Positions 1 through 8,699 of a DNA stretch of 64,000 bases are shown in pieces. The stretch lies in assembly GCF_024623785.1 (NCBI RefSeq), contig NZ_JANKBZ010000001.1:248001-312000 (forward strand). The letters run 5' to 3'. Under the pieces are notes generated by a model. The model was not told the origin of the DNA, ran no database searches, and was given only the letters and a program-made list of their open reading frames with translations. Position numbers and translations under genes: made by a program. This DNA is from Archangium lipolyticum (lineage in GTDB: Bacteria > Myxococcota > Myxococcia > Myxococcales > Myxococcaceae). The first letter of the stretch is position 1. The number at the start of each line of letters is the position of its first letter.

Positions 1-2
1 AC

Positions 3-197
3 CCCTGGGCGCCCCTGTTCTTGAGCATGCTCTTCACCGCGGTTGCCCCCCTCGTTGGCTCCGTCGTGGGGTATGAGCTTTCCGCTTCGTTCGATTCCCC
101 GCCGCCCACGGACACGAGCGCGGGCACCGTCCGGCTGCGCCCGATGCTGGGTGCCCTGCCCGGCGGTGCGGCGATGGGGCTCACGGGTACATTCTGA
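3..197 (+). CDS. C-terminal end of a membrane protein, truncated by the window edge
   Basis: An open frame enters from the left edge and ends at TGA 195-197, giving 64 residues. It begins with a hydrophobic stretch (PWAPLFLSMLFTAVAPLVGS) followed by GYELSASF and a short polar, Pro/Thr-rich part, and ends GLTGTF. The hydrophobic helix and Gly-rich tail suggest the end of an envelope protein, but no family can be named. Codon usage in this frame is GC3-rich, as in the neighbouring genes. It converges on dnaE2, with one copy of the dispersed palindromic repeat between them. The start lies outside the window. Confidence 0.5.
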   Translation, partial: PWAPLFLSMLFTAVAPLVGSVVGYELSASFDSPPPTDTSAGTVRLRPMLGALPGGAAMGLTGTF

Positions 198-208
198 GGG
201 CAGGAAGA

Positions 209-265
209 CCCTCACCCCAGCCCTCTCCCAGAGGGAGAGGGGGCATACACGGGCTTCAGCCCGGG
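209..265. repeat. Dispersed palindromic repeat, copy 1
   Basis: CCCTCACCCCAG leads into a 9-bp perfect stem (CCCTCTCCC / GGGAGAGGG) with a 3-nt loop, followed by a TACACGGGCTTCAGCCCGGG flank that itself contains a short inverted repeat. The same arrangement recurs at 3445-3501, 3511-3545 and, inverted, 11217-11271. This copy contains the stop codon of dnaE2 (256-258 on the minus strand), so it forms the last codons of that gene. There is no T-tract, so a terminator role is possible but not shown. Confidence 0.75.
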
Positions 266-3200
266 AGCGCGGAGGCGATCGGCTCCAGTTGCTGCACCTT
301 CACGTTCGTCACCTTGCCCGTCTTCTCCAGCGTCCCCTGCCCCACCAGGAACAGCGCGCCGTGGATGTCCTTGCGGAACCGCGCGTACGCGTCCGGTGGC
401 ACCACCAGGTTCGCGATCCCCGTCTCGTCCTCCAGTGACAGGAAGCAGAACCCCTTCGCCGTGGGCGGCATCTGCCGGCAGATGAGCATGCCGCCCACCG
501 CCACCCGCGCCCCCGCACGCACCCGCTCCAGCCCCGCCGCCGTCACCGCGCCGCGCTTGCGCAGCGCCGGGCGCAACAGCTCCAGCGGGTGTTTCTCCAG
601 GGACAGGCCCACCGTCTCGAAGTCCGTGCTCACCCGCTCCGCCACGTTCATCCGCGGCAGCTCCACCTGCGTCCCGTCCATCGCCATCCCGAAGAACAGG
701 TCCGTCTCCTCCAGCGGGCCCAGCGCCTGGATCTCCCACAGCGCGTCCCGCCGCGAGCCGCAGAGGCTCCCCAGCGCCCCCGCCAGCGCCAGCCGCGCCA
801 GCTCGTGCCGGGGCACCCGCGTCCGCCGCGCCATCTCCCCGAGGCTCGTGAACCGTCCGTCCCGCCGCGCCGCTTCCACGCGCCGCCCCGTCGTCTCCTG
901 GAGCCCTCGCACCATCCGCAACCCCAGCCGCAGCGCCCCGCCCTCCTCCATCGTGCAGTCCCACCCCGAGTGGTTCACGTCCACGCCCCGCACCTCCACC
1001 CCATGCCGCTGCGCGTCCCCCACCAGCGTGTGCGGTGCGTAGAAGCCCATCGGCTGCGAGTTCAACAACGCCGTCGTGAACGCCGCCGGGTAGTGGCACT
1101 TCAGCCACGACGACGCGTACGCCAGCAGCGCGAAGCTCGCCGAGTGGCTCTCCGGGAAGCCGTAGTGTGCGAAGCCTCGGAACTGGCGGAACAGCGTGTC
1201 CACGTACTCGGGCGTGTACCCCCGCGCGACTCCGCCCTCCACGAAGCGCTGATGGAAGGGCCCCAGCCGCTCCTCCGCGCGCTTGTGTGACAGCGCCCGC
1301 CGCAGCCCGTCCGCCTCCGCTGGCGTGAAGCCCGCCACCGCCATCGCCAGCTTCATCGCCTGCTCCTGGAAGAGCGGCACCCCCAGCGTCTTCTGGAGGA
1401 TCTTCCGCACGTCCTCCGAGGGGTACTCCACCGGCTCCTTCCCCTCCCGCCTCCGCAGGTACGGGTGCACCATGTCTCCCACGATGGGCCCCGGACGGAT
1501 GAGCGCGATCTCCACCACCAGGTCGTAGAAGCACCGCGGCTTCAGCCTCGGCAGCATGTTCATCTGCGCCCGGCTCTCGATCTGGAACACCCCGATCGAG
1601 TCCGCGTTGCACAGCATGTCGTAGACCCGGGGATCCTCCGCCGGAATCGTGGCCAGCGACAGCTCGCGCCCGTGGTGCTCCTTGATCAGCGCCAGGCACT
1701 TGGCCAGCGCCGTCAGCATCCCCAGCCCCAGCAGATCCACCTTCAGGACGCCCACCGCCTCCAGGTCGTCCTTCTCCCACTGCACCACCGTGCGGCCCTT
1801 CATCGCCGCGTTCTCCACCGGGATCATCTCCACCAGCGGCTCGCGTGTGATCACGAACCCGCCCACGTGGATGGAGAGGTGCCTCGGGAAGCTCTCGATC
1901 TCCCGCGCCAGCGCCAGCGTCTGCCGCACCCGCCGGTCCTCCTCCGACAGCCCCACCTCCTTCAGCAGCTCCGTCGACATCTCACCGCCGTGCGAGCCCG
2001 CCACCTTCGCCAGCCGATCCACCTGATCCAACGACAGCCCGAGCGACTTGCCCACCTCGCGCAGCGCCAGCCGTCCCCGGTAGCAGATGACCTCGCACAC
2101 CATGCCCGCCCGGTGCCGGCCGTGCTTCTCGTAGACGTACTGCAGCACCTCCTCGCGCCGCTCGTGCTCGAAGTCCACGTCGATGTCCGGCGGCTCCTTG
2201 CGCTCCATGCTCAGGAAGCGCTCGAAGAGCAGCCCCATCCTCACCGGATCGATCGCCGTGACGCCCAGCGCGTAGCAGACCGCCGAGTTCGCCGCGCTCC
2301 CCCGCCCCTGGCAGAGGATCCCCCGCGAGCGCGCGAACCGGACGATGTCCCAGATCGCCAGGAAGTACCCCGCGAAGTCCAACGCCGCGATGAGCTTCAG
2401 CTCGTGCTCGATCTGCTTCACCACCTCGGGCGGGACTCCTCCCGGGTAGCGCACCTGGAGCCCCTGGTACGTCAGCTCTCGCAGCCAGCTCGAGGTCGTG
2501 TGCCCCTGCGGCAGGTCCTGCTCCGAGAAGTGGTAGCGCAGCCCATCCAGCGTCGCGTTGCAGCGGCTCGCGAGCTCCAGTGTGCGCTCCAGCGCCTCCG
2601 GGCAGTCCGCGAACAGCCGCGCCATCTCCTCCGGCCCCTTCAACGTCCGCTCCGCGTTGGGCAACCGCCTCGTCCCCAACTGCCCCAGCGTCGTCTTGTA
2701 CCGGATGGCCGTGAGCACGTCCTGTAGCGGCTGGCGGCTCCGGTGGTGCGTGTGCACGTCGTTGTGCGCGCACAGCGGGGCTCCGAGCGCCTTCGCCAGG
2801 GCCTTCGACCGCGCCACCCTCGCCTCGTCTCCCGAGGACAGCGAGCGGCTCACGCCGACGTAGAAGCGCTCCCGGAAGGCCTCGGCCAACGGCGCCACCT
2901 GCTCCGCTGGCACCGGGAACGGCAGGAGCGCCAGGAGCCCCTGGTTGTCCTCGGCCAGCTCTCGCCAGGGCAGCCCCGCCTCCCCCTTCGGGTGCATCAT
3001 CCGGCTCTTCGAAATGAGCCGGCTGAGTTTCGCGTAGCCGCTCGCGTCCTGCGCGTACAGCACCACCGGCGGCCCATCCAGCAGCGTCAGCTCGCTTGCC
3101 AGCAGGTACTTGATTCCCGCTTCCCTCGCCGCCAGGTGCGCCTTCACCGCCCCGTACAGCCCATCCCCATCCGCCAATGCCACGGCCGGCAGGCCCAGCT

Positions 3201-3294
3201 CGGCCGCCGCCTGGATCAGCTCCTCGGGGTGCGAGGCCCCGCGAAGAAACGAGAAGTTCGACCGGCAGACCAGCTCGGCGTACACGCTCGCCAA
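256..3294 (-). CDS. dnaE2: Error-prone DNA polymerase III alpha subunit (DnaE2/ImuC)
   Basis: This is a 1012-residue C-family polymerase of the DnaE2 type, used in damage-induced mutagenic translesion synthesis. An N-terminal PHP domain opens with YAELVCRSNFSFLRGASHP. The polymerase core carries CQGRGSAANS and PPDIDVDFEHERR (acidic metal ligands), and the C-terminal part has the finger region and an OB-fold (ARVAVGGMLICRQ). The length, about 1000 aa, fits DnaE2 rather than DnaE1 (about 1160). The first codon here is TTG; GTG at 3285 is an alternative that gives the usual VYAELV start. A LexA-box-like 17-mer lies just upstream. No imuA or imuB lies next to it on either side in this window. Confidence 0.93.
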   Translation of the reverse strand: MASVYAELVCRSNFSFLRGASHPEELIQAAAELGLPAVALADGDGLYGAVKAHLAAREAGIKYLLASELTLLDGPPVVLYAQDASGYAKLSRLISKSRMMHPKGEAGLPWRELAEDNQGLLALLPFPVPAEQVAPLAEAFRERFYVGVSRSLSSGDEARVARSKALAKALGAPLCAHNDVHTHHRSRQPLQDVLTAIRYKTTLGQLGTRRLPNAERTLKGPEEMARLFADCPEALERTLELASRCNATLDGLRYHFSEQDLPQGHTTSSWLRELTYQGLQVRYPGGVPPEVVKQIEHELKLIAALDFAGYFLAIWDIVRFARSRGILCQGRGSAANSAVCYALGVTAIDPVRMGLLFERFLSMERKEPPDIDVDFEHERREEVLQYVYEKHGRHRAGMVCEVICYRGRLALREVGKSLGLSLDQVDRLAKVAGSHGGEMSTELLKEVGLSEEDRRVRQTLALAREIESFPRHLSIHVGGFVITREPLVEMIPVENAAMKGRTVVQWEKDDLEAVGVLKVDLLGLGMLTALAKCLALIKEHHGRELSLATIPAEDPRVYDMLCNADSIGVFQIESRAQMNMLPRLKPRCFYDLVVEIALIRPGPIVGDMVHPYLRRREGKEPVEYPSEDVRKILQKTLGVPLFQEQAMKLAMAVAGFTPAEADGLRRALSHKRAEERLGPFHQRFVEGGVARGYTPEYVDTLFRQFRGFAHYGFPESHSASFALLAYASSWLKCHYPAAFTTALLNSQPMGFYAPHTLVGDAQRHGVEVRGVDVNHSGWDCTMEEGGALRLGLRMVRGLQETTGRRVEAARRDGRFTSLGEMARRTRVPRHELARLALAGALGSLCGSRRDALWEIQALGPLEETDLFFGMAMDGTQVELPRMNVAERVSTDFETVGLSLEKHPLELLRPALRKRGAVTAAGLERVRAGARVAVGGMLICRQMPPTAKGFCFLSLEDETGIANLVVPPDAYARFRKDIHGALFLVGQGTLEKTGKVTNVKVQQLEPIASALPG

Positions 3295-3298
3295 GCTA

Positions 3299-3315
3299 CT
3301 GAGCGGCCGTTCAGG
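3299..3315 (-). promoter_or_regulatory. LexA-box-like operator upstream of dnaE2
   Basis: CTGAGCGGCCGTTCAGG on the plus strand matches 15 of 17 positions of the Myxococcus LexA-box consensus as I remember it (CTRHAMRYBYGTTCAGS), with an intact GTTCAG half. It ends 5 bases upstream of the first dnaE2 codon, where bound repressor would block transcription. dnaE2 is a LexA target in many bacteria. The assignment rests on a remembered consensus and one site. Confidence 0.4.
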
Positions 3316-3444
3316 CGGAAGGCCCGCCCCGGTAGGTATGTTGTGTCTACCCGTTGTGTCACGTCACTTTTCAAGTGAGATCCAGCGGCTTGACCTTCTC
3401 GCGGAGTGTGCACCCGGGTTGGAACCTGGGACGTCTGATCCAGA

Positions 3445-3501
3445 CCCTCACCCTGACCCTCTCCCAGAGGGAGAGGGGATTTACACGGGCTCCAGCCTGG
3501 A
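3445..3501. repeat. Dispersed palindromic repeat, copy 2
   Basis: It has the same CCCTCACCC lead, 9-bp CCCTCTCCC/GGGAGAGGG stem and TTACACGGGCTCCAGCCTGG flank as copy 1. It lies in tandem with copy 3, in the gap between the divergent dnaE2 and the lipoprotein gene. The remainder of this 255-base gap shows nothing else that I can name. Confidence 0.75.
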
Positions 3502-3510
3502 GGACGGATA

Positions 3511-3545
3511 CCCTCACCCCAGCCCTCTCCCGGAGGGAGAGGGGG
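3511..3545. repeat. Dispersed palindromic repeat, copy 3
   Basis: CCCTCACCCCAG plus the perfect 9-bp stem with loop GGA, in direct orientation 9 bases after copy 2. The following lipoprotein gene starts shortly after it, which argues against the far-upstream GTG at 3550 as that gene's start. Confidence 0.72.
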
Positions 3546-3579
3546 TTGCGTGTCTCCCCGCCGCGCTAGGATGGTGATG

Positions 3580-4734
3580 ATGTTTCATGGGCGTCAGATG
3601 ACCCTCCCTCGGGGGCTCCGGATACGGTTCTCTCCGGCGCGGTGGATGGGCGTGCTTCTCTTCGTGCTCGGCCTCGCCTGCTCTCGCGGCGGTGAGCTGC
3701 CGCCTCGGGCTCTCGTCCACGAGGCCTATGTCTGGCAACGCGCCTGGAGCCCGGAGCTGGTCCAGGCCGTCACCCAGGCCCCCTCGGAAATGGGGGCGCT
3801 CCGGGTGTTGGCCCGGGAACGCTCGGGGTCCGCTCGCACACCGGTGGACGTGGCGGTGGATGTGGACTCCCTGGCCCGGAGTGGCCGCGAGGTGGTCGCC
3901 GTGATGCGGGTGGACGGCACCGCGCCGCTCGAGGGCATCTCCCTCCAGGAGGTCGCCACGCATGCCCGTGCCTGGCGGGCCAGGGGCGTCCGCGTGCGCG
4001 GCGTCGAGATCGATCATGACTGTGCCACCATGGCACTGGCTGGCTACGCGGACTGGCTGGCTCGCGAACGAACGGCGCTCGGAGACCTGGCACTCTCCAT
4101 CACGGCGCTCCCCACCTGGGTTTCTTCTCCCGCGCTCCCCCGCCTGGCATCCATCCCCGATGATGTCGTCCTCCAGGTGCACGCGGTGCGCGCACCAACG
4201 CTCTTCACTCCCGAGGAAGCCCGAGGCTTCGTCGAGGCCTGGTCGAAGGCCACCAGCCGCTCCTTCCACGTGGCACTCCCCACCTACCGCGTGCGTCTGC
4301 GCGATGGGACACGCCTGTCCGCGGAGCCTCGGGACGTGGCCCGGTTCCTCTCTGGGCTCCGCGAGCACCCCGTGGCGGGCGTGACGGGCGTCATCTGGTT
4401 CCGGCTCGGCCATCGCGGCGACCCCGAGGCCTGGAGCCTCCCCACGCTCGCGGCGGTGGTGCGGGGCGAAGCGCTCGACACACGTTTCTTCCCGCATCTG
4501 GTGGACGCGGGCGGGGGCACGCTGGACATCGTCCTCGAGAACACCGGCCGCGTGGATGCGGAAGCTCCCGCGCGCCTCACCCTTTCTGGAAATCTCGAGG
4601 TCCTCGACGGCGTGAGTGGCTACACCGCGCGAGGGACCTCACTCGTGGCGCGCACGCCTCCCCGCCTGCGCGTCGGCGAACGCCGGGTCATCGGCTTCGT
4701 GCGGGGATCCGAGGTGGCCATTGCCTCTCCGTAA
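3580..4734 (+). CDS. Lipoprotein resembling DUF3142 proteins
   Basis: A 384-residue lipoprotein. A positively charged N-terminus and hydrophobic stretch end in the lipobox LGLAC, with Cys at about residue 34. The mature part contains YVWQRAW near the start and GVEIDHDCAT in the middle, a pattern I associate with DUF3142 proteins of myxobacteria and relatives, whose function is unknown. The C-terminal third looks like an Ig-like beta domain. I chose ATG 3580, which has AGGA 7 bases upstream; GTG 3550 and ATG 3571 are in frame, but GTG 3550 nearly abuts repeat copy 3. Its stop overlaps the next gene, so the two are probably translated together at the cell envelope. Confidence 0.7.
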   Translation: MFHGRQMTLPRGLRIRFSPARWMGVLLFVLGLACSRGGELPPRALVHEAYVWQRAWSPELVQAVTQAPSEMGALRVLARERSGSARTPVDVAVDVDSLARSGREVVAVMRVDGTAPLEGISLQEVATHARAWRARGVRVRGVEIDHDCATMALAGYADWLARERTALGDLALSITALPTWVSSPALPRLASIPDDVVLQVHAVRAPTLFTPEEARGFVEAWSKATSRSFHVALPTYRVRLRDGTRLSAEPRDVARFLSGLREHPVAGVTGVIWFRLGHRGDPEAWSLPTLAAVVRGEALDTRFFPHLVDAGGGTLDIVLENTGRVDAEAPARLTLSGNLEVLDGVSGYTARGTSLVARTPPRLRVGERRVIGFVRGSEVAIASP

Positions 4735-6745
4735 TCTGTTGGTGTGTCTGGTCGTCCTGGCGTCATTCGCTCCCGTGCGCCGCGCTCGTGCCTGCGGCCC
4801 CGACTTCCCACCCGAGCTGCTGCACAATCGGGCCGCGACACTCGCGGAGCTGCCGGATGGTCTCTTCGCGCATGAGGTCGCGCTGCTGGTGCCGAAGCCG
4901 GCGGAGGCCTTTCCCGTGGTCGAGGGCCCGAATGAGCCGGAAGGTGCCCGGGTGGGCGGTGGCACCCGTGAGACGGAGCTGTACCAGTCCGGCGCCCAGG
5001 CCTTCCATGAGAAGCGCTGGGAGGACGCCCGTGCCCGATTCCTCGAGGTGCTCGCGCTGCCCGCCGAGGAGCGCCGCCGTTTCTCTCCTTTCGCTGCCTT
5101 CATGCTGGGGCGTACGGCGGGGTCGACGCAGGAGGCCCGCCAGCGCTTCGCCGAGGTGCGAGAGCTGGTCCGCCAGGGCTTCGAGGATCCGCTGGGTCTC
5201 GCCCTGGCGAGCCTCGGCGAGGAAGCCCGGGTGCTGCTGGACGAGGGCGACGACGTGGGAGCCATCCAGCTCTACGCGGAGCAGGTGGCCCACGGAAGCA
5301 CGAATGGGGTGATCTCCCTGCTGCAGGTCTCCCGGGCGCTCGCCTTTGACGAGGCGCGCCTGCGGCGGGCGCTCCAGGCTCCACTGGCGCAGCGCCTGCT
5401 CACCACCTATGCCTGGACGCGTGGGCAGGAGTTGTCGTGGACGGACCCGGAAGCAGGAACGCCCAGCCGCCTGGCCCGGCTGTTGGAGGAGCTCGCGTCC
5501 GTGCCCGGTCTGGCCGGGGCGGACCGGCTGGCGGCGGGAGCGTGGCGCGCGGGCCGCTTCGAGCTCGCCGAGCGCTTCGCCGGACAGGAGCAGACACCTC
5601 TCGCCTCCTGGGTGAAGGCGAAGCTGGCGCTGCGCCGGGGAGACAAGAGCGCGGCGGAGCAGTACCTCGCGGAGGCCGCGCGAGGCATTCCAGAGGCGGA
5701 CGACTGGAGGGTCGAGGATGAGCCGCATCCGCGGCGCCCGAGAGCGCACGTGGAAGGAGAGCGAGCCGCCCTCGCGCTCATGCGTGGCGATTTCTTCCAG
5801 GCGGCGGAGCTCTCGTTGGCGAGCTGCTCCTGGCCGGACATCGCCTACGTGGCCGAGCGCGTGCTGACGGTGGACGAGCTCCAGCGGTTCGTCGCGGCCC
5901 ACGCCTCCGATCCGAAGGACCGCTGCCAGGCCGAGATACGGTTCTTCCCGTGGGGTTATGAAGGCAACGGCGAAGGCCCGGGCCTGAACGAGCGCCTGCG
6001 CCTGCTGCTCGGGAAGCGCCTGATGCGGAGTGGACGTGGCCAGGAGGCCCTGGATTACTTCCGGGGCACGAAGTGGGAGGAGTTCGCGCGGCAGTACGTG
6101 GACGCGCTCGAGCGGGCCCGGGGCGCCTGGTGGGACAGCGTGACCCGGGCGCAAGCGCTCTACTCCGCGGCGAAGCTCGCGCGCGCCCACGGCATGGAGC
6201 TGATGGGCACCGAGGCCGCGCCCGACTGGTCCTGGACGTATGGGGATTTCGACGTGGGGGCCTGGCATCGGGAGGTGGATCAGCCCGATGAGAGCACCCT
6301 GGCTCGGGCCGCGCTGGGGGACATCCCGCTCACCACACAAGCCGAGCAGGAACGGTTGGCCGCCCACGGGCCGCCGCATTCTCCGCGCTTCCACTACCGC
6401 TCCACGGCGGCGGATCTGGCCGAGCAGGCCGCGGAGCAGCTCCATCCGCGCAGCCAGGCGTACGCGATGCTCCTGTGCCATGCGGCGCGGTTCGCCTCGA
6501 GCACCGAGCCAGAACGGGTCCAGCGCCTCTGGCGCACCTACGTCCAGAAGGGGGCACTCATCGAGGGCTACTGGTCGTTCGGCCAGAGCTGCCCGGAGCC
6601 GGACTTCGAGCGGCTGCGGAACCAGAAGGTCGCCCCACCGTGGAAGGCCTGGCGGCTGCGTACCGTGGTGACGGTGGGAGGAGGAATCATGCTGCTGCCC
6701 CTGGCGGGCGCTGTCCTCCTCGTGCGCCGCAAGCGCAAGGAATGA
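4721..6745 (+). CDS. Secreted or membrane-anchored protein with TPR-like helices
   Basis: About 674 residues, unknown function. The proposed TTG start at 4721 has GAGGTGG just upstream and gives MPLRNLLVCLVVLASFAP, a clear signal peptide ending near ARA-CGPDFPP. The body is helical and Ala/Leu/Glu-rich with repeated helix-pair patterns typical of TPR or Sel1-like scaffolds. The C-terminus has one transmembrane helix (VGGGIMLLPLAGAVLLV) followed by RRKRKE, so the bulk should be outside the cytoplasm with a basic cytoplasmic stop-transfer tail. It overlaps the lipoprotein gene by 14 bases. An in-frame start at 4616 would bury the signal peptide and is unlikely. Confidence 0.65.
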   Translation: MPLRNLLVCLVVLASFAPVRRARACGPDFPPELLHNRAATLAELPDGLFAHEVALLVPKPAEAFPVVEGPNEPEGARVGGGTRETELYQSGAQAFHEKRWEDARARFLEVLALPAEERRRFSPFAAFMLGRTAGSTQEARQRFAEVRELVRQGFEDPLGLALASLGEEARVLLDEGDDVGAIQLYAEQVAHGSTNGVISLLQVSRALAFDEARLRRALQAPLAQRLLTTYAWTRGQELSWTDPEAGTPSRLARLLEELASVPGLAGADRLAAGAWRAGRFELAERFAGQEQTPLASWVKAKLALRRGDKSAAEQYLAEAARGIPEADDWRVEDEPHPRRPRAHVEGERAALALMRGDFFQAAELSLASCSWPDIAYVAERVLTVDELQRFVAAHASDPKDRCQAEIRFFPWGYEGNGEGPGLNERLRLLLGKRLMRSGRGQEALDYFRGTKWEEFARQYVDALERARGAWWDSVTRAQALYSAAKLARAHGMELMGTEAAPDWSWTYGDFDVGAWHREVDQPDESTLARAALGDIPLTTQAEQERLAAHGPPHSPRFHYRSTAADLAEQAAEQLHPRSQAYAMLLCHAARFASSTEPERVQRLWRTYVQKGALIEGYWSFGQSCPEPDFERLRNQKVAPPWKAWRLRTVVTVGGGIMLLPLAGAVLLVRRKRKE

Positions 6746-6746
6746 C

Positions 6747-7832
6747 TCAGGGACGGATGCTCTCCGTCTCGATGGCCCGCGCCGCCGTCTTCGACAGGAC
6801 CCGGACCCCGACGATCATCGCCGCGAAGCGCTCGTCCTTCGTCAGGCCCTGCTTGAACCGGTAGTAGATCTGCTGCGCGATCACCGACACCTTGAAGAGC
6901 GACAGCACGTAGTGGAACGCGATCCCACGCGTGTCTCGTCCGCTCTTCTCCGCGTACCGCGCCACCAGTTCCTCGCGCGTCAGGTTGCCCGGCAGCATCG
7001 TCAGCCCGAACGGGAGCGCCACCCGCTCCTGTGGATCCTTCGCCTCCGCCCAGTACGCCAGCGCCATCCCCAGGTCCGATAGCGGATCGCCAATTGTCGC
7101 CATCTCCCAGTCCAGCACCGCCCGGATGCTCGGGAACTTCTCCGGATCCAGCACCAGGTTGTCGTACTTGTAGTCGTTGTGGATCAGCGTCGGCGGCAGC
7201 TCCTTCGGGAGGTGGGCCGCCAGCCACTTCGCCACCTGCTCCATCTCGGCGATGTCGTCCGTCTTCGCCTTGCCGTAGCGCTCCGTCCACCCCGCCACCT
7301 GCCGGCCCAGGTACCCCTCCGGCTTTCCGATCTCCCCCAGCCCCGCCGCGCGCCAGTCCACCGCGTGCAGCTCGACGAGGTTGTCCACGAAGTTCTCCGA
7401 CAGCTTCCGCATGAGCTCCGGCGTCAGCTCCAGTCCCTTCGGCGGCTTCGCCCGGATGATCACCCCGCGCACCCGCTCCATCACGTAGAAGGGCACGGCC
7501 ATCGGTGACTCGTTCTCACCACAGAACACCAGCGGCCGGGGCACCTTCGGGTACACCGGTAGCAGCCCGCTGAGGATGCGGTACTCGCGGCCCATGTCGT
7601 GCCCGGCCTTGATCGCCTTGGCTCCGAACGGCGGCCGGCGCAGCACCAGCTCCCGGTCGCCCATCCGCAGCAGGTACGTCAGGTTCGAGTGCCCTCCCGG
7701 GAACTGCTCCACCACGAGCGGCCCCGTCAGCCCCGGCACCTTCTCGGCCAGGTACTTCTCCAGCCACGCGACGTCCAGCTCCTCTCCCGGACGCACCTCC
7801 CGCGTCCGGTCCAGCCACTCCGGCGTGCTCAT
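6747..7832 (-). CDS. Phosphotransferase of the APH/ACAD10-like family
   Basis: A 361-residue aminoglycoside-phosphotransferase-fold (kinase-like) protein. Visible features are LRRPPFG (nucleotide-binding strand), the catalytic loop HNDYKYDN and the metal-binding DWEMATIGDP. Members of this branch sit beside acyl-CoA dehydrogenases and resemble the kinase domain of ACAD10/11, which phosphorylates hydroxy-acyl-CoA for beta-oxidation, so a lipid substrate is more likely than an antibiotic. It is the last of three minus-strand genes, 17 bases after the hydrolase. A clear paralog lies at 60594-61667 on the other side of the injection locus. Confidence 0.85.
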   Translation of the reverse strand: MSTPEWLDRTREVRPGEELDVAWLEKYLAEKVPGLTGPLVVEQFPGGHSNLTYLLRMGDRELVLRRPPFGAKAIKAGHDMGREYRILSGLLPVYPKVPRPLVFCGENESPMAVPFYVMERVRGVIIRAKPPKGLELTPELMRKLSENFVDNLVELHAVDWRAAGLGEIGKPEGYLGRQVAGWTERYGKAKTDDIAEMEQVAKWLAAHLPKELPPTLIHNDYKYDNLVLDPEKFPSIRAVLDWEMATIGDPLSDLGMALAYWAEAKDPQERVALPFGLTMLPGNLTREELVARYAEKSGRDTRGIAFHYVLSLFKVSVIAQQIYYRFKQGLTKDERFAAMIVGVRVLSKTAARAIETESIRP

Positions 7833-7849
7833 TCCGCACTCCCCCTTCT

Positions 7850-8674
7850 TCAGCCTACCCTGCTCTGCCCCGATGACACCTCGTCCAGGAACTCCACCAG
7901 CGCGGCGTTCAACAGTTCCGGCTCCTCCACCGTCGAGGTGTGCCCACCTCGCGGCAGCTTCACCAGCCGCGAGCCCTGGATCGCTCCATGGATGCGCTCG
8001 GCCTTGGCTGGCACCGTGGCCGTGTCCTCACCGCCCACCAACACCAGCGTGGGGGTCTTCACTCGCGTCAGCTCCTCGTACACGCCGCGCCGCCGGATGA
8101 CCCCGTTCACCGCTCGCCAGATGTCGCGCCGGTTCTCCTTCAACCGGCGCTCCCACTCGGCCCGCTCGGCCGCCCGCGCCGGATCCTCGAGGAACGTGCG
8201 GCCGAACATGATCGGCATCACCCGTTTCGTCACCAACCCGAGCCCCAGCCAGCGCGCGATGAAGTTGAGCAGCTTGTAGCGCGGCACGTTCTCCGCCGGC
8301 TCCGGGTCCGCCGAGGTCTCCAGCAACATCAGCGAGCGCAGCAGGTCCGGCCGCCGCGCCGCCAGCCGCATCCCCACGAAGCCACCCATGGACAGCCCCG
8401 CGAAGTGGCATGGCCCCACGCCCAGCTTCTCGATGAGTCCCACCGCGTCCGCGTACACCGTCTCCATGTCCACGGTGTCCACCTTCCACACGTCGCTCCG
8501 GCCCTGGCCACGGTGGTCGTAGGTGATGCAGCGGTAGCGGTCCTTCAGCGCCGCCACCTGCTTGTCGAACATCCGGCCGCTCCACAGCAGGCCATGGCTG
8601 AACACGATGGGCTCTCCCGAGCCTCCCGTGTCCTCGTAATACAGACGGGTACCATTGACGTCCAGGAAGGGCAT
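7850..8674 (-). CDS. Alpha/beta hydrolase
   Basis: A 274-residue alpha/beta-hydrolase-fold protein. It shows the oxyanion-hole segment SHGLLW, the nucleophile elbow GLSMGG (Ser nucleophile), a catalytic Asp region around LVGGEDTATVP and the catalytic His in GGHTSTVEEP. Likely an esterase, lactonase or acyl hydrolase; the substrate cannot be read from sequence. ATG at 8674 (MPFLDVNGTRLYYED) is preferred because an upstream in-frame start at 8719 would overlap the preceding SDR gene. It is the middle gene of the minus-strand set SDR-hydrolase-phosphotransferase. Confidence 0.85.
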   Translation of the reverse strand: MPFLDVNGTRLYYEDTGGSGEPIVFSHGLLWSGRMFDKQVAALKDRYRCITYDHRGQGRSDVWKVDTVDMETVYADAVGLIEKLGVGPCHFAGLSMGGFVGMRLAARRPDLLRSLMLLETSADPEPAENVPRYKLLNFIARWLGLGLVTKRVMPIMFGRTFLEDPARAAERAEWERRLKENRRDIWRAVNGVIRRRGVYEELTRVKTPTLVLVGGEDTATVPAKAERIHGAIQGSRLVKLPRGGHTSTVEEPELLNAALVEFLDEVSSGQSRVG

Positions 8675-8699
8675 GGTGCGCTCCGTGTCGAGGGGTTGC

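Noticed and set aside
6747-7832. Aminoglycoside resistance phosphotransferase
   Set aside because: The kinase-fold motifs are present, but context (SDR, hydrolase) and the ACAD10-like layout favour an acyl-CoA-related substrate.
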